Below, in pieces: positions 49,969 through 59,781 of a DNA stretch of 64,000 bases; the first letter of the stretch is position 1; every line of letters begins with the position of its first letter. The notes under the pieces were generated by a model. That model saw nothing but the letters and a program-made list of their open reading frames with translations, made no database searches and was not told the origin of the DNA. The stretch is from Agrobacterium fabrum str. C58. Lineage in GTDB: Bacteria; Pseudomonadota; Alphaproteobacteria; Rhizobiales; Rhizobiaceae. The translations under genes were made by a program, and so were the position numbers. The stretch is from the NCBI RefSeq assembly GCF_000092025.1, contig NC_003063.2, positions 496,001-560,000 on the forward strand, in the 5' to 3' direction.

Positions 49969-51903
49969 TCAGACCGAACTCCAAGCCACCAGTTCCTTGG
50001 CTGGCAAGGGCCGGCTGATCAGATATCCCTGCACCTGATCACATCCCAGGCGTCTGACACATTCATATTGCTCTTCCGTCTCGATACCTTCCGCAATCGT
50101 CGTCATGCGCAAACTGCGGCCAACGCCGACCACGAATTCCACGATCGCCAAGGCGTCACGGTCACTGGTGATATCGCGCAGGAAGGATCGGTCGATCTTG
50201 ATCTTGTCGAAGGGCACGCCGCGCAGATTGGCGAGCGATGAATAACCCGTGCCGAAATCGTCCATGGCGATCTTGATACCGACGGCCTTCAGCCGCGACA
50301 GGGTGTTGATCGTCTGGTCGCTCTTGTTAAGCAGGATCGATTCGGTAATCTCAAGCTCGAGACGGCTCGGTTCCAACCCGCTTTTCTCAAGCGCGCCCAT
50401 GACGTTCTGGATGAGGTTGGTGCTGTGGAACTGAACCGGCGAAAGATTGACCGCCACCTTCATATCCTCGTCCCACCCCATCGCCTCGCGGCAGGCGGTC
50501 TCCATCACCCATTTTCCAAGCGAATGGATAAGGCCGGTCCTTTCCGCGACGGGAATGAACACGCTGGGCGGCACATCGCCCCTGACCGGATGTTTCCAGC
50601 GGAGCAGCGCTTCGAAACCGCAGAGCTTGCGGGTTTGCGTCGCCACCTGCGGCTGGTAATAGACTTCCATTTCGTCGTTCTGCAGTGCCGTCTGCAGATC
50701 GGCCTCGAAGGATTTCTTCTCGGTCAGCTGCTTCTGCATGCGGACCTTGAACACGCTTGCCCGGCCCGGGCCGATGGCTTTCGCCTCATAAAGAGCCAGA
50801 TCGGCGCGCTTGAACAATTCATCGGCATCGACGGCACCATGCGAGATGGCGATGCCGATGCAGGTGCCGATTTTGACCTCTTGCTCACCCAGCTGATAGG
50901 TGCGGCTGATCTGGTCGATGAGCTTGGTGGAAAGGCGGCGGGCGGCATCCTCGTTCAGATCGTCGGAGACGACGGCAAATTCATCACCGCCCAGGCGGCA
51001 GACCATGTCATAATCGCCGCCGATAGCCGAAAGGCGCTGCGCCACGGCCTGAAGCAGCGCATCGCCCGCATCATGGCCGAGCGTATCGTTCACGTCCTTG
51101 AACCCGTCGAGATCGAGCAGGAGGATGGCCGTCGTTCCGGTGCCGCCGAAGGATCGGCGCAACCTCTCGATCAGCTCCTGCCGGAACAGTGAACGGTTCG
51201 GCAGCCCCGTCAATGCGTCATGATAGGCATCGTGCTCGAGCCGGACATTCTTCGCCTGCAATTCCAGCGTGGCGGCGCGCAGGTCATCCGTCAGGCCACG
51301 CATGCTTTTCTGCGCGCGGTTCAGGAGATCGTTCTGGCGCAGCAGCAATATGACGAGAGCAATACCGCATAGAATCAGGCCACCGGCCAGCGCGGTATAG
51401 ACGATATGCAGCTTGCGAACATCCTCATGGGCGGTATCGATGAGGTTGACATCATAAGCGACGGAAGAGGAGGCGAGCGTCGTCATCGGCGCATCGAGCG
51501 CGCTCATCGCCGCTAGCAGATCCGGAACCTCGGCGGGATCAAGGGTGTTCACCTCCTGCTCCAGGTGCGCAAGAATGGCATCGAGGCGGGTTACCAGATC
51601 CCGCCACTGCTGTTTCTCATTGATGAAGGCCCCGAGATTGCCCTGCTTCAGAAGCTCAAGCCGGCTCAGCATGATGTCCAGACGCAGCTGCAACTCGTCC
51701 CGGTCTATCTTGCCGGGGTTGAGTGCGAAGACGGCCAGCTTGTTCTGCAGGCGCAGATATTCCGCCACCGTCTGGCTGACCGCCCAGGAATCATTGTAGC
51801 GGGCGAATTTCTGCAGAGCGGTCTGCCGCTCGGCAATGACGAAAGCGATATAGCCCGTTGCCAGGACGAAGCAACAGATGATCACCGCCACAAGTTTTCG
51901 CAA
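49969..51903 (-). CDS. Membrane GGDEF-EAL cyclic-di-GMP enzyme
   Basis: This 644-residue protein has two membrane helices (about 4-24 and 168-188) enclosing a helical periplasmic sensor region of about 140 residues. A GGDEF domain follows (intact GGDEF at 305-309) and then an EAL domain (EALLRW from 431) with NLSPVQF, ELEITES, DDFGTGYSSL, KIDRSF and AEGIE all intact, so both synthesis and hydrolysis of c-di-GMP are possible. The RxxD inhibitory site before GGDEF is absent (GDYD). It lies 9 bases downstream of a small periplasmic gene, suggesting that protein is its sensory partner. Confidence 0.92.
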   Translation of the reverse strand: MRKLVAVIICCFVLATGYIAFVIAERQTALQKFARYNDSWAVSQTVAEYLRLQNKLAVFALNPGKIDRDELQLRLDIMLSRLELLKQGNLGAFINEKQQWRDLVTRLDAILAHLEQEVNTLDPAEVPDLLAAMSALDAPMTTLASSSVAYDVNLIDTAHEDVRKLHIVYTALAGGLILCGIALVILLLRQNDLLNRAQKSMRGLTDDLRAATLELQAKNVRLEHDAYHDALTGLPNRSLFRQELIERLRRSFGGTGTTAILLLDLDGFKDVNDTLGHDAGDALLQAVAQRLSAIGGDYDMVCRLGGDEFAVVSDDLNEDAARRLSTKLIDQISRTYQLGEQEVKIGTCIGIAISHGAVDADELFKRADLALYEAKAIGPGRASVFKVRMQKQLTEKKSFEADLQTALQNDEMEVYYQPQVATQTRKLCGFEALLRWKHPVRGDVPPSVFIPVAERTGLIHSLGKWVMETACREAMGWDEDMKVAVNLSPVQFHSTNLIQNVMGALEKSGLEPSRLELEITESILLNKSDQTINTLSRLKAVGIKIAMDDFGTGYSSLANLRGVPFDKIKIDRSFLRDITSDRDALAIVEFVVGVGRSLRMTTIAEGIETEEQYECVRRLGCDQVQGYLISRPLPAKELVAWSSV

Positions 51904-51912
51904 ACGGCACCT

Positions 51913-52419
51913 TTATTCCACTATCAGTTTGGCAACTTGCCATGCGGACCGCGAATAATACGTCTGCTTCTGCAGCTCCGGGTCGCTGTCATAGGGATAG
52001 ATGACGAACAACGGGCCTTTTTCGCGAACTGTCATGTAATTGCCATCCAGCTTGATCGCCAGAATAACGTTAAATTTCTTAAAATCTTCAATCGGTATCG
52101 TACTGACATAATCGTTGAGAGCGACCGCCGTGACGCTTGTGCCCTTCGCGCCGACGATATCCATCAGCTTTGCCAGCGAAACACCATCGAAGCGAACACG
52201 GCCATCATGCCAGGGCGTCGTCGTCTCCACCGTCTCCATGCCGAGCGCTTCCAGCATGTCGCGGTCAAACTGCGCCGCACCCTCGGCATTCGTGTTGGTG
52301 ATGTTTCCGGATATGGTTAATATCGGTTTGCCCTGCGGTTTGGCAATTGTCCCGGCCTGCGCGCAGGAAAGCCACATAAGCGACAAGAACGCACTGAGAA
52401 GTACCCGGCCGACACTCAT
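51913..52419 (-). CDS. Small periplasmic molybdopterin-fold protein
   Basis: A 168-residue exported protein: signal peptide with cleavage near CAQA-GT, then a fragment of the sulfite-oxidase/molybdopterin-binding fold (LTISGNITN, FDRDMLEALGMETVETTTPW, FDGVSLAKLMDIVGAKG, PLFVIYPYDSDPELQ). It is too short for an enzyme and has no obvious cofactor Cys, so it probably binds a ligand. It is upstream of the GGDEF-EAL gene in a likely operon. Function inferred only from context. Confidence 0.75.
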   Translation of the reverse strand: MSVGRVLLSAFLSLMWLSCAQAGTIAKPQGKPILTISGNITNTNAEGAAQFDRDMLEALGMETVETTTPWHDGRVRFDGVSLAKLMDIVGAKGTSVTAVALNDYVSTIPIEDFKKFNVILAIKLDGNYMTVREKGPLFVIYPYDSDPELQKQTYYSRSAWQVAKLIVE

Positions 52420-53016
52420 ATTTTTTCTCCATCTATAACGTTCAGCTCGAGGGTTTTCGCCAACCTTTGAAGGTTAAAGGCACCGACACTCACAATATAT
52501 ATCAGGAACTGATGTTATATCCTCACTGAGATTTTATCCGTATTTTCTCTAGGTTTTGAGTAAACCCTTTGGATAATTTTTCCGTCTTATTATAGTTTTT
52601 TACGCTCGACGCCCTGTTATGAGGCAATCCGCAGACGCCAGAGGCAATCCGTCCGGTGTGACAAAGGCCGAATTGTGACGGAAGCTGTTCCACCCTTGGA
52701 CAGAACCTTCTGATTCGCGCGGACCGGCCTGCCACTCATCGTCCTTCCAGATACCGAACCGGAATGACGCAGACAGGTCCCCGTCACAGAAAAATCGTGA
52801 CAATTGCCGACGCGCACGGTTGAAACGCACCGCCCGGAACTTAATATAAAGACTGTCACTTCCGTTTCTGGCCATCTCGGATGCCGGAAATATCCAGACA
52901 TCTGTTCCGCGCAGCGCAAGCCGCGACGCCGGATATCGTCCGGTCAGGAAAATTCTGTTCACGTCTCCGGGCCGGACGGCACTCGCTGTATCGGCCACAT
53001 CATGAAGGTAGTCCCT
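52420..53016. other. Long intergenic region, no gene seen
   Basis: 597 bases between the divergent periplasmic-protein and dehydrogenase genes. The first 190 bases are AT-rich and probably promoter-bearing. An 11-base direct repeat GAGGCAATCCG occurs at 52621-52631 and 52641-52651. Open frames crossing the region resemble no protein I know. Confidence 0.45.
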
Positions 53017-54453
53017 ATGCACACCTATCCCGACATCAAACTTCTCATTGATGGCGAATGGCGAGACGCCGTTTCCGGCAAGACGATCGCCGTGTCCGAT
53101 CCGGCAACCGACGAGATCATCGGCGCGATTGCCCATGCCGAGAAGGAAGACCTCGATCTGGCGCTTGCCGCCGCCGAGCGCGGTTTCAAGCTGTGGCGCG
53201 ACACCTCGCCCTATGAGCGTTCGAAGATCATGCGCAAGGCCGCCGACATCCTGCGTGAGCGCAAGGACAAGATCGCCTACATCATGACCCGCGAGCAGGG
53301 TAAGCCACTGGCGCAGTCCGCTACCGAAATCATGGGCGCCGCCGACACCATCGACTGGTTCGCGGAGGAAGCGCGCCGCACCTATGGCCAGGTCATCCCC
53401 GCGCGCGCCACCGGTGTGTCGCAGCTTGCCATCAAGGTGCCGGTCGGCCCCGTGGCGGCGTTCACGCCGTGGAATTTCCCGCTCAACCAGATCGTCCGTA
53501 AGCTCTCCGCGGCGCTTGCCACCGGCTGCTCCATCATCGTCAAGGCACCTGAGGAAACCCCGGCATCGCCGGCCGAACTCATCCGCGCCTTCGTGGATGC
53601 GGGCGTGCCGGCAGGTGTCATCGGCCTCGTCTACGGCGTTCCGTCGGAGATTTCGGAATATCTGATCCCGCATCCGGTCATCCGCAAGATTTCCTTCACC
53701 GGCTCCACGCCCATTGGCAAACATCTGGCGGCCTTGGCCGGCAAGCACATGAAGCGCGCCACGATGGAACTGGGCGGCCACGCACCAGTGATGATCTTCG
53801 ATGATGCCGATATCGAGAAGGCGATCGAGGTGACCTCGCTTGCCAAGTTCCGCAATGCCGGCCAGGTCTGCGTCGCCCCCACCCGCTTCCTCGTGCAGGA
53901 TGGCGTGGCGGACCGCTTTCTCGAGGGTTTCGTGGAAGCAACGAAAGCCATCAAGGTCGGCAACGGTCTCGAAGAGGGCGTCATCATGGGTCCGCTCGCC
54001 AATGAGCGCCGCATTCCCGCCCTGGAAGGTCTCATCAACGACGCCGTTTCCCATGGCGCGGAACTGAAGACCGGCGGCCGCCGCATCGGCAACAAGGGCA
54101 ATTTCTTCGAGCCCACGGTTCTCGCCAATGTGCCGGTGACCGCCAAGATCATGAATGACGAGCCGTTCGGCCCGGTTGCGATCATCAACCGCTTTTCGAG
54201 CTTCGATGATGCCATTACCGAAGCAAATCGCCTGCCCTTCGGCCTTGCATCCTATGCCTTCACCGGCTCGGTCAAAACCGCGCATGCGCTCGGCCAACAG
54301 GTCGAGGCCGGCATGCTGACCATCAACCATAACGGCCTTGCGCTTCCCGAAGTCCCCTTCGGCGGCATCAAGGATTCCGGTTATGGCACGGAAGGCGGTT
54401 CGGAAGCGGTTCAGGCCTATCTGGAGACCAAATTCGTCAGCCAGATGAGTTGA
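53017..54453 (+). CDS. NAD(P)-dependent succinate-semialdehyde-type aldehyde dehydrogenase
   Basis: This 478-residue aldehyde dehydrogenase has the general base Glu251 (MELGGHAP) and nucleophile Cys285 (NAGQVCVAP), 34 apart as usual. [21 protein letters not shown] and [13 protein letters not shown] are typical of the GabD/succinate-semialdehyde group, though related semialdehydes are possible. The start is 53017, behind GAAGGTAG, or 53002 (five residues longer). It is a single gene. Confidence 0.88.
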   Translation: MHTYPDIKLLIDGEWRDAVSGKTIAVSDPATDEIIGAIAHAEKEDLDLALAAAERGFKLWRDTSPYERSKIMRKAADILRERKDKIAYIMTREQGKPLAQSATEIMGAADTIDWFAEEARRTYGQVIPARATGVSQLAIKVPVGPVAAFTPWNFPLNQIVRKLSAALATGCSIIVKAPEETPASPAELIRAFVDAGVPAGVIGLVYGVPSEISEYLIPHPVIRKISFTGSTPIGKHLAALAGKHMKRATMELGGHAPVMIFDDADIEKAIEVTSLAKFRNAGQVCVAPTRFLVQDGVADRFLEGFVEATKAIKVGNGLEEGVIMGPLANERRIPALEGLINDAVSHGAELKTGGRRIGNKGNFFEPTVLANVPVTAKIMNDEPFGPVAIINRFSSFDDAITEANRLPFGLASYAFTGSVKTAHALGQQVEAGMLTINHNGLALPEVPFGGIKDSGYGTEGGSEAVQAYLETKFVSQMS

Positions 54454-54465
54454 TTTTTACAGAAA

Positions 54466-54587
54466 CTTCTTCTCCCCGCCGGGGAGAAGATGCCCGAATG
54501 GCAGATGAGGGGGCTAGCTCACAGTATTTCTCTACCCTTGCCCCCTCATCCCGCTGCCGCGACCTTCTCCCCGACGGGGAGAAGAAG
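54466..54587. repeat. Nested palindromic repeat (RIME-like)
   Basis: Arms 54466-54514 and 54540-54587 are imperfect inverted copies, each containing its own CTTCTCCCCG-CGGGGAGAAG hairpin and a CCCCTCAT/ATGAGGGG core. It lies between the dehydrogenase and the damaged AlkC-like gene, in a 243-base gap without genes. A different type from the 42443-42604 element but of the same general class. Confidence 0.75.
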
Positions 54588-54696
54588 CGAGCCGCAACCA
54601 CTCAGTCTGACAGCGCTCTCTGAAAGTTGCACAGACCTATCTTGCCCCCAATCTCATCTTCTCTTAAAAGAACAAAAAGTGAACTTTGAGGGCAAC

Positions 54697-55793
54697 ATGA
54701 GCGACACCGCGGCACCGGCATTGAAGGAAATCTTCAACCGCGAAAAACTGCAGCATATCGCCGATCAGACCAAGGCCGTTCATCCGTCCTTCGACGTTTC
54801 CGCCTTCATGGCACACGCCACGACGAATCTGGAGGCGCTCGGCATCATGCAGCGCATGAGGCAGGTGGCGACGAGCCTGCATGCAACGCTTCCCGGCGAC
54901 TATGCCCGCAACATCGAAATCCTGACCGCCGCAGCCCCGGTATAGGCAACGGTTTCGCCTCCATTTCGCTGCCGGAATATGTGGCACTCTATGGCCTCGA
55001 TGATTTCGATCTTTCCATGCAGGCCTTGTCCTATTTCACCCGCTTCGGTTCGTCGGAATTTGCCATCCGGCATTTCCTGCAAAAGGACTTAGGCGCCACG
55101 CTTGCGGTGATGGAAACATGGTCGCTGCACGGAAACGAGCATGTGCGGCGGCTGGCGAGCGAAGGTTGCCGGCCCCGCCTGCCCTGGTCATTCCAGCTGA
55201 AACCGCTGATCGATGATCCCTCCCCCGTCACCGCGATCCTCGACGCCATGAAAGCCGACAAAGCGCTATATGTGCGCAAATCCGTCGCCAATCACCTGAA
55301 CGATATCACCAAGGATAATCCCGCTTTCGTGCTGGCGCTGGTGGACACATGGCCGAAGGACAACGCGCATACGCGCTGGATCGTGCGGCAGGCTCTGCGC
55401 ACCCTCATCAAAAAGGGTGATGCCGCAGCTCTTGCCCATCTCGGCGCCCATGAGGAAGCGCAGATTACGCTTGCGGCGTTTCAAGTCTCGCCTGAGACGG
55501 TCACTCTCGGCAATCCGGTGCGGATTTCCGCCTCTTTCACCTCAACGGCAACGCGCCCGCAGAAGCTGGTGATCGATTACGCCGTGCATTACGTGAAGAA
55601 GAGTGGCGATGCCTCCGCCAAGGTTTTCAAATGGAAAGAAGTTGAACTTCAGCCCGGCGAAACCTGCGCGCTGTCGATCAGCCGCGCCATGCGCGACTTC
55701 ACCACACGCAAGCACTATGCCGGTATCCACAAGGTCGAGCTGATGATCAATGGCAGGCTTGTGGCGGAAAGCGCTTTCGAGCTTCTGATCTGA
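54697..55793 (+). pseudogene. AlkC-like DNA alkylation repair gene, frameshifted
   Basis: Two frames together encode one HEAT-repeat DNA alkylation repair protein of about 365 residues. The first part (54697-54945) ends LHATLPGDYARNIEILTAAAP then stops at a TAG. The second part resumes in the next frame at about 54939 with GIGNGFASISLPEYVALYGL and runs to 55793, including HVRRLASEGCRPRLPWSF and YVRKSVANHLNDITKDNP, the family core. Restoring one G in CCGG(G)T at 54937-54941 joins them. Either a real one-base deletion or a sequencing error in a short G run. The family recognises alkylated bases. Confidence 0.85.
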
Positions 55794-55808
55794 AGCTGGC
55801 TGTCGCCC

Positions 55809-56834
55809 CTATGCCACCGGAAAAATCTTCGCCCGGCGGATGATGACCGAACCGCGATCTCCGGCCGTAACATCGTTTTCCGGCGGCACATCGAATTCCA
55901 GGATATCGCCACCATCGGTGCTGGCGATCACCCGGCGCTCGCCAGCGCGGTCGAGGACACGCTCCACCGAAGCCGGAATCCCCTCATGTAGATCTTCCCA
56001 TTCAAGATCGCCGGGGCGGGCATAGATATCGACGGCGCCGTCGCCTTGGGTATAGGAGAAGGGCAGCTCGTTTTCGCCGACATAGACCTTGCCGCCGCGC
56101 GCCACGCCGGACACCCGGTTGGCATCGCCAAGGAAACGCATGACGAAAGAACTGTTGGGCTGGCGGCACACCTCTTTCGGCGTGCCCTGCTGCACGATCC
56201 CGCCCTGATTGAGAATGACCACGCGGTCAGCCAGATCAAGCGCCTCTTCCTGGTCATGGGTCACGAAAATCGTGGTGATACCAAGCGAATCGTGAATTTC
56301 CCGCAGCCAGCGCCGCAGGTCGCGACGCACATTGGCGTCCAGTGCCCCGAACGGTTCGTCCAGCAGCAGCACCTTGGGATCGACCGAAAGGGCGCGGGCC
56401 AGCGCCACGCGTTGCCGCTGCCCGCCGGAAATCTGCGCCGGGAAACGGTCACCCAAACCATCGAGTTTGACGAGGTTCAGAAGTTCCTTGACCCGGGCAT
56501 CAATCGCCGCTTTGTCGCGCTTGACCTTCGAAACCTTCATGCCGAAGGCGATGTTTTCATGCAGCGTCATATGCGGGAACAACGCATAATGCTGGAACAC
56601 GAAACCGACGCCGCGGTCCCGTACCGGAATATTGGTGGCATCCTCATCCCCGAAAAAGATGCGGCCGCCATCGCTATATTCCAGACCCGCGACCATGCGC
56701 AAAATCGTGGTCTTGCCGGAGCCGGAAGGGCCGAGCAGCGCCAGAAGCTCGCCGCTTTCGATATCCAGCGAAACATCGCGCACGGCGCGGAAGGTATCGA
56801 AGGTCTTCACCACATTTTCGAGGCGGATTTTCAT
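55809..56834 (-). CDS. cysA: Sulfate/thiosulfate ABC transporter ATP-binding protein
   Basis: A 341-residue ATPase: Walker A GPSGSGKT, signature [14 protein letters not shown], Walker [12 protein letters not shown] and H-loop VTHDQ, then a C-terminal regulatory TOBE-like domain. [22 protein letters not shown] is typical of CysA. The start at 56834 is preferred to an in-frame 57125 start inside cysW. Last gene of the sulfate operon. Confidence 0.92.
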   Translation of the reverse strand: MKIRLENVVKTFDTFRAVRDVSLDIESGELLALLGPSGSGKTTILRMVAGLEYSDGGRIFFGDEDATNIPVRDRGVGFVFQHYALFPHMTLHENIAFGMKVSKVKRDKAAIDARVKELLNLVKLDGLGDRFPAQISGGQRQRVALARALSVDPKVLLLDEPFGALDANVRRDLRRWLREIHDSLGITTIFVTHDQEEALDLADRVVILNQGGIVQQGTPKEVCRQPNSSFVMRFLGDANRVSGVARGGKVYVGENELPFSYTQGDGAVDIYARPGDLEWEDLHEGIPASVERVLDRAGERRVIASTDGGDILEFDVPPENDVTAGDRGSVIIRRAKIFPVA

Positions 56835-56839
56835 GGGAA

Positions 56840-57727
56840 TCAGGTCTCCGTGGCGATGGCGGCATCGCCGTTGGTCTTTTTGGCACCGCGCCCGGCACCG
56901 CGCCGTTCCAGCGCCACCTTGGCGATGATGGTAACGACGGCAAGCAAAGCGAGGATGGAGGCCGAGGCGAAGGCGCCAGCCGTCTGGTAGTCGTGGTAAA
57001 GCAGTTCGATATGCAGAGGCAGCGTATTGGTCTGTCCGCGGATATTGCCCGATACGACCGATACCGCGCCGAACTCGCCCATCACGCGGGCGTTGCACAG
57101 CACCACGCCATAAAGCAGCGCCCACTTGATATTCGGCAGCGTCACCGAAAAGAAGGTGCGCCAGCCGGACGCGCCGAGTGAGGTCGCAGCCTCCTCGAGA
57201 TCGCGGCCCTGCGCCTGCATCAGCGGGATCAGCTCGCGTGCCACGAAAGGTGCTGTGACGAACATCGAGGCGATAACGATGCCGGGCAGCGCAAACAATA
57301 TCTTGATGTCATGCGCGTCAAGGAACGGTCCGAACAGCCCCTGCAAACCATACACGAAGAGATAGGCGACACCCGCAACGATCGGCGAAATGGAGAAGGG
57401 TATCTCGATCAGCACCAGCAGGAAGCGCCGGCCGGGAAAATCGAATTTGGTGATGGCCCATGCGGCCGCAACCCCGAAGGCTGTATTGACCGGCACGGCG
57501 ATCAGCGCCGTCAGAACCGTCAACATGATGGCGTGACGGGTATCGGGATGGGTGATGGTGGAGGAATAGACCTTCCACCCCTGCGAAAACGCCTCAACAC
57601 CGATGATGATAAGCGGTGCGACAACCAAGAGAGCGCCAATGACGAGCACGAAGGCGATCAGGCTGCGGCGAACGAGAGGCGCGTCACCAACGCGCGGCGG
57701 TTTACGGTGTCGGGAAACGGTGCTCAT
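56840..57727 (-). CDS. cysW: Sulfate ABC transporter permease CysW
   Basis: This 295-residue permease has six hydrophobic segments. [36 protein letters not shown] (in parts) and [21 protein letters not shown] (EAA loop) are characteristic. It lies 3 bases after cysT and 5 before cysA. Confidence 0.93.
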   Translation of the reverse strand: MSTVSRHRKPPRVGDAPLVRRSLIAFVLVIGALLVVAPLIIIGVEAFSQGWKVYSSTITHPDTRHAIMLTVLTALIAVPVNTAFGVAAAWAITKFDFPGRRFLLVLIEIPFSISPIVAGVAYLFVYGLQGLFGPFLDAHDIKILFALPGIVIASMFVTAPFVARELIPLMQAQGRDLEEAATSLGASGWRTFFSVTLPNIKWALLYGVVLCNARVMGEFGAVSVVSGNIRGQTNTLPLHIELLYHDYQTAGAFASASILALLAVVTIIAKVALERRGAGRGAKKTNGDAAIATET

Positions 57728-57730
57728 GCC

Positions 57731-58567
57731 TCAGCTCCTCACCGTATAACGCAGCGCCCGCGCCTGCAGGTAATTTGTCACGGCCAACATCACAAAGGCG
57801 GTTATCAACAGCACGGAGGCGATGGCGGCGGCGGCCTGATAATCGTATTCCTCCAAACGGATAAAGATCAGCAGTGCAGTAATCTCCGTCGAGAACGGCT
57901 GGTTACCGGCGATGAAGATGATCGCCCCGAATTCACCGAGGCTACGGGCGAAGGAGAGCGAAAGACCGGCGAGCAGCGCCGGCGTCAGCAGCGGCAGGAT
58001 GATCTTGCGGAAGACTTCAAGGTCGGAGCCGCCAAGCGACTGCGCCGCTTCCTCCAGCGCCGGATCGAGGTCTTCCAGCACCGGTTGCACGGTGCGCACG
58101 ATAAAGGGCAGGCTGGTAAAGGCCATCGCCACCATAATGCCAACAGGCGTATAGGCCACCTTGATGCCGAGCGGCGCCAGCAGAGAACCGAACCAGCCAT
58201 TTCCCGCAAACAGCGTCGTCAGCGCAATGCCGGCCACGGCAGTGGGTAGCGCAAAAGGCAAATCGACAATGGCATCGACGATGCGCCAGCCCGGAAAGCG
58301 ATAACGCGTCAGCACCCAGGCGAGCGCCACCCCGAAAACGACGTTGAACAATGTCGCAGCCAGCGCGCAGAGCACCGTGACACGGTAACTGGCGACGGCG
58401 CGTGGCGAAGAGATGATCGACCAATATTCGGCAGGTCCAAGGCTTGCGGCCTTGAACACCAGCGCCGAGAGCGGCAGGAGCACGATGATGGCGACGTAAG
58501 TGAGGGTAACGCCAAGGGACAATTTCAGCCCCGGCAGAACATTCCGCTTCAAACCCGCCCCCATCAA
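57731..58567 (-). CDS. cysT: Sulfate ABC transporter permease CysT (CysU)
   Basis: A 278-residue permease with six hydrophobic segments; VDLPFALPTAVAGIALTTLF and the EAA loop EEAAQSLGGSDLEVFRKIILPLL are typical, as is FARSLGEFGAIIFIAGNQPF. It follows the binding-protein gene after a 58-base spacer holding a hairpin. Confidence 0.93.
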   Translation of the reverse strand: MMGAGLKRNVLPGLKLSLGVTLTYVAIIVLLPLSALVFKAASLGPAEYWSIISSPRAVASYRVTVLCALAATLFNVVFGVALAWVLTRYRFPGWRIVDAIVDLPFALPTAVAGIALTTLFAGNGWFGSLLAPLGIKVAYTPVGIMVAMAFTSLPFIVRTVQPVLEDLDPALEEAAQSLGGSDLEVFRKIILPLLTPALLAGLSLSFARSLGEFGAIIFIAGNQPFSTEITALLIFIRLEEYDYQAAAAIASVLLITAFVMLAVTNYLQARALRYTVRS

Positions 58568-58576
58568 TCATAAAGC

Positions 58577-58600
58577 GACCCGGCAGTTTCCCGCCGGGTC
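58577..58600 (-). other. Intercistronic hairpin between sbp and cysT
   Basis: An 8-bp perfect GC-rich stem (GACCCGGC / GCCGGGTC, 8-base loop) lies 25 bases after the binding-protein stop and 9 bases before the cysT start. It has no T run on the minus strand, so it more likely stabilises the upstream message or partly attenuates transcription than terminates it fully. Confidence 0.6.
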
Positions 58601-58625
58601 TTTTGACCGTTCTCTATCGTTGTGA

Positions 58626-59612
58626 TTAACGGCTGCCGTAAAGCGTATCAAGCGTCGCGCCTGATGCAAAATGCTCTTTCTGGATTTTCTCCCAGCCGCC
58701 GAAGGCATCATTGACGTTGACGAGGCGAATGGCCGGGAACTTGTCCTTGAACTCGCCGACGACCTTTTCATCATGAACGCGGTGACCGAATTCTGCGGCG
58801 ATGCGCTGGCCTTCCTCGGTATAGAGGAAGTCGAGATAGCTCTTCGCCAGCTCACGCGATCCGCGCTTGTCGACCACCTTGTCCACCACGGCGACAGGGA
58901 ATTCGGCGAGCAGGCTGACCGAGGGCACAACGCCTTCCACCTTCTCGGCGCCATATTGCTTGGCAATGCCGCGGGTTTCGGCTTCGAAGGTGATCAGCAC
59001 GTCGCCGATTTCACGCTCCACGAAAGTGGTGGTGGCTGCGCGGCCTCCGGTATCGAACACTGGCGTGTTGTCGAAGATTTTCTTGACGAATTCCTGAACC
59101 TTCTTCTCGTCGCCGTTGAACTTCTCCTTGGCGTAAGCCGTGGCGGCGAGATAAGTGTAACGGGCGTTACCCGAGGTCTTCGGATTGGGGAAAACCACCT
59201 TCACATCGTCGCGGGCAAGATCGTCCCAGTCCTTGATACCCTTGGGGTTGCCGGCGCGCACGAGGAAGGACGGGAAGGAATAGAACGGCGAGGCGTCGTT
59301 CGGGAAATCCTTTTTCCAGTCGGCGGACACGAACTTCTGCTTCACCAGAAAATCGACATCCGTCACCTGGTTAAAGGTGACGACATCGGCTTCCAGCCCC
59401 TCAACGATGGCGCGCGCCTGCTTGGAAGTGCCGGCATGCGACTGATCGACCGTGATGCCCGGATGCAGCTTGATGAACGCCTCGTTCTCGGCCGCAAAAA
59501 CTTCACGGGCGACATCATAGGACGCGTTGAGAATGGTGGTCGGAGACTGCGCCTGCGCCGCACCTGCAAAAAGAGCGGCAATGGCAGTACCGATAATGAG
59601 AAGACGTTTCAT
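58626..59612 (-). CDS. sbp: Sulfate-binding protein of ABC importer
   Basis: This 328-residue periplasmic protein has a signal peptide (MKRLLIIGTAIAALFAGAAQA) and the Sbp/CysP fold: ILNASYDVAREVFAAEN, QSHAGTSKQARAI, FPNPKTSGNARYTYLAA, FVEREIGDVLITFEAE. It captures sulfate (possibly thiosulfate). ATG 59612 is chosen because the signal peptide begins there. First gene of the operon sbp-cysT-cysW-cysA. Confidence 0.93.
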   Translation of the reverse strand: MKRLLIIGTAIAALFAGAAQAQSPTTILNASYDVAREVFAAENEAFIKLHPGITVDQSHAGTSKQARAIVEGLEADVVTFNQVTDVDFLVKQKFVSADWKKDFPNDASPFYSFPSFLVRAGNPKGIKDWDDLARDDVKVVFPNPKTSGNARYTYLAATAYAKEKFNGDEKKVQEFVKKIFDNTPVFDTGGRAATTTFVEREIGDVLITFEAETRGIAKQYGAEKVEGVVPSVSLLAEFPVAVVDKVVDKRGSRELAKSYLDFLYTEEGQRIAAEFGHRVHDEKVVGEFKDKFPAIRLVNVNDAFGGWEKIQKEHFASGATLDTLYGSR

Positions 59613-59781
59613 GAATACCCCCGGCAATTCGAATGGTGCTCAACATAACCGGCGGCGGCAACAGCGACGAGAAATAGTCGTGCTTTGCGCAAGCGCGGAT
59701 TGGAAATTTCGCCCAAAGAATTGAATTTCTAAAGGCGATGATTTCATATGGAGCGGGAAGACGGATTTCTTTTGCGTCAGG

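Noticed and set aside
52600..54330. 576-codon minus-strand frame opposite the aldehyde dehydrogenase
   Set aside because: Shadow frame; the + strand has both catalytic residues at correct spacing.
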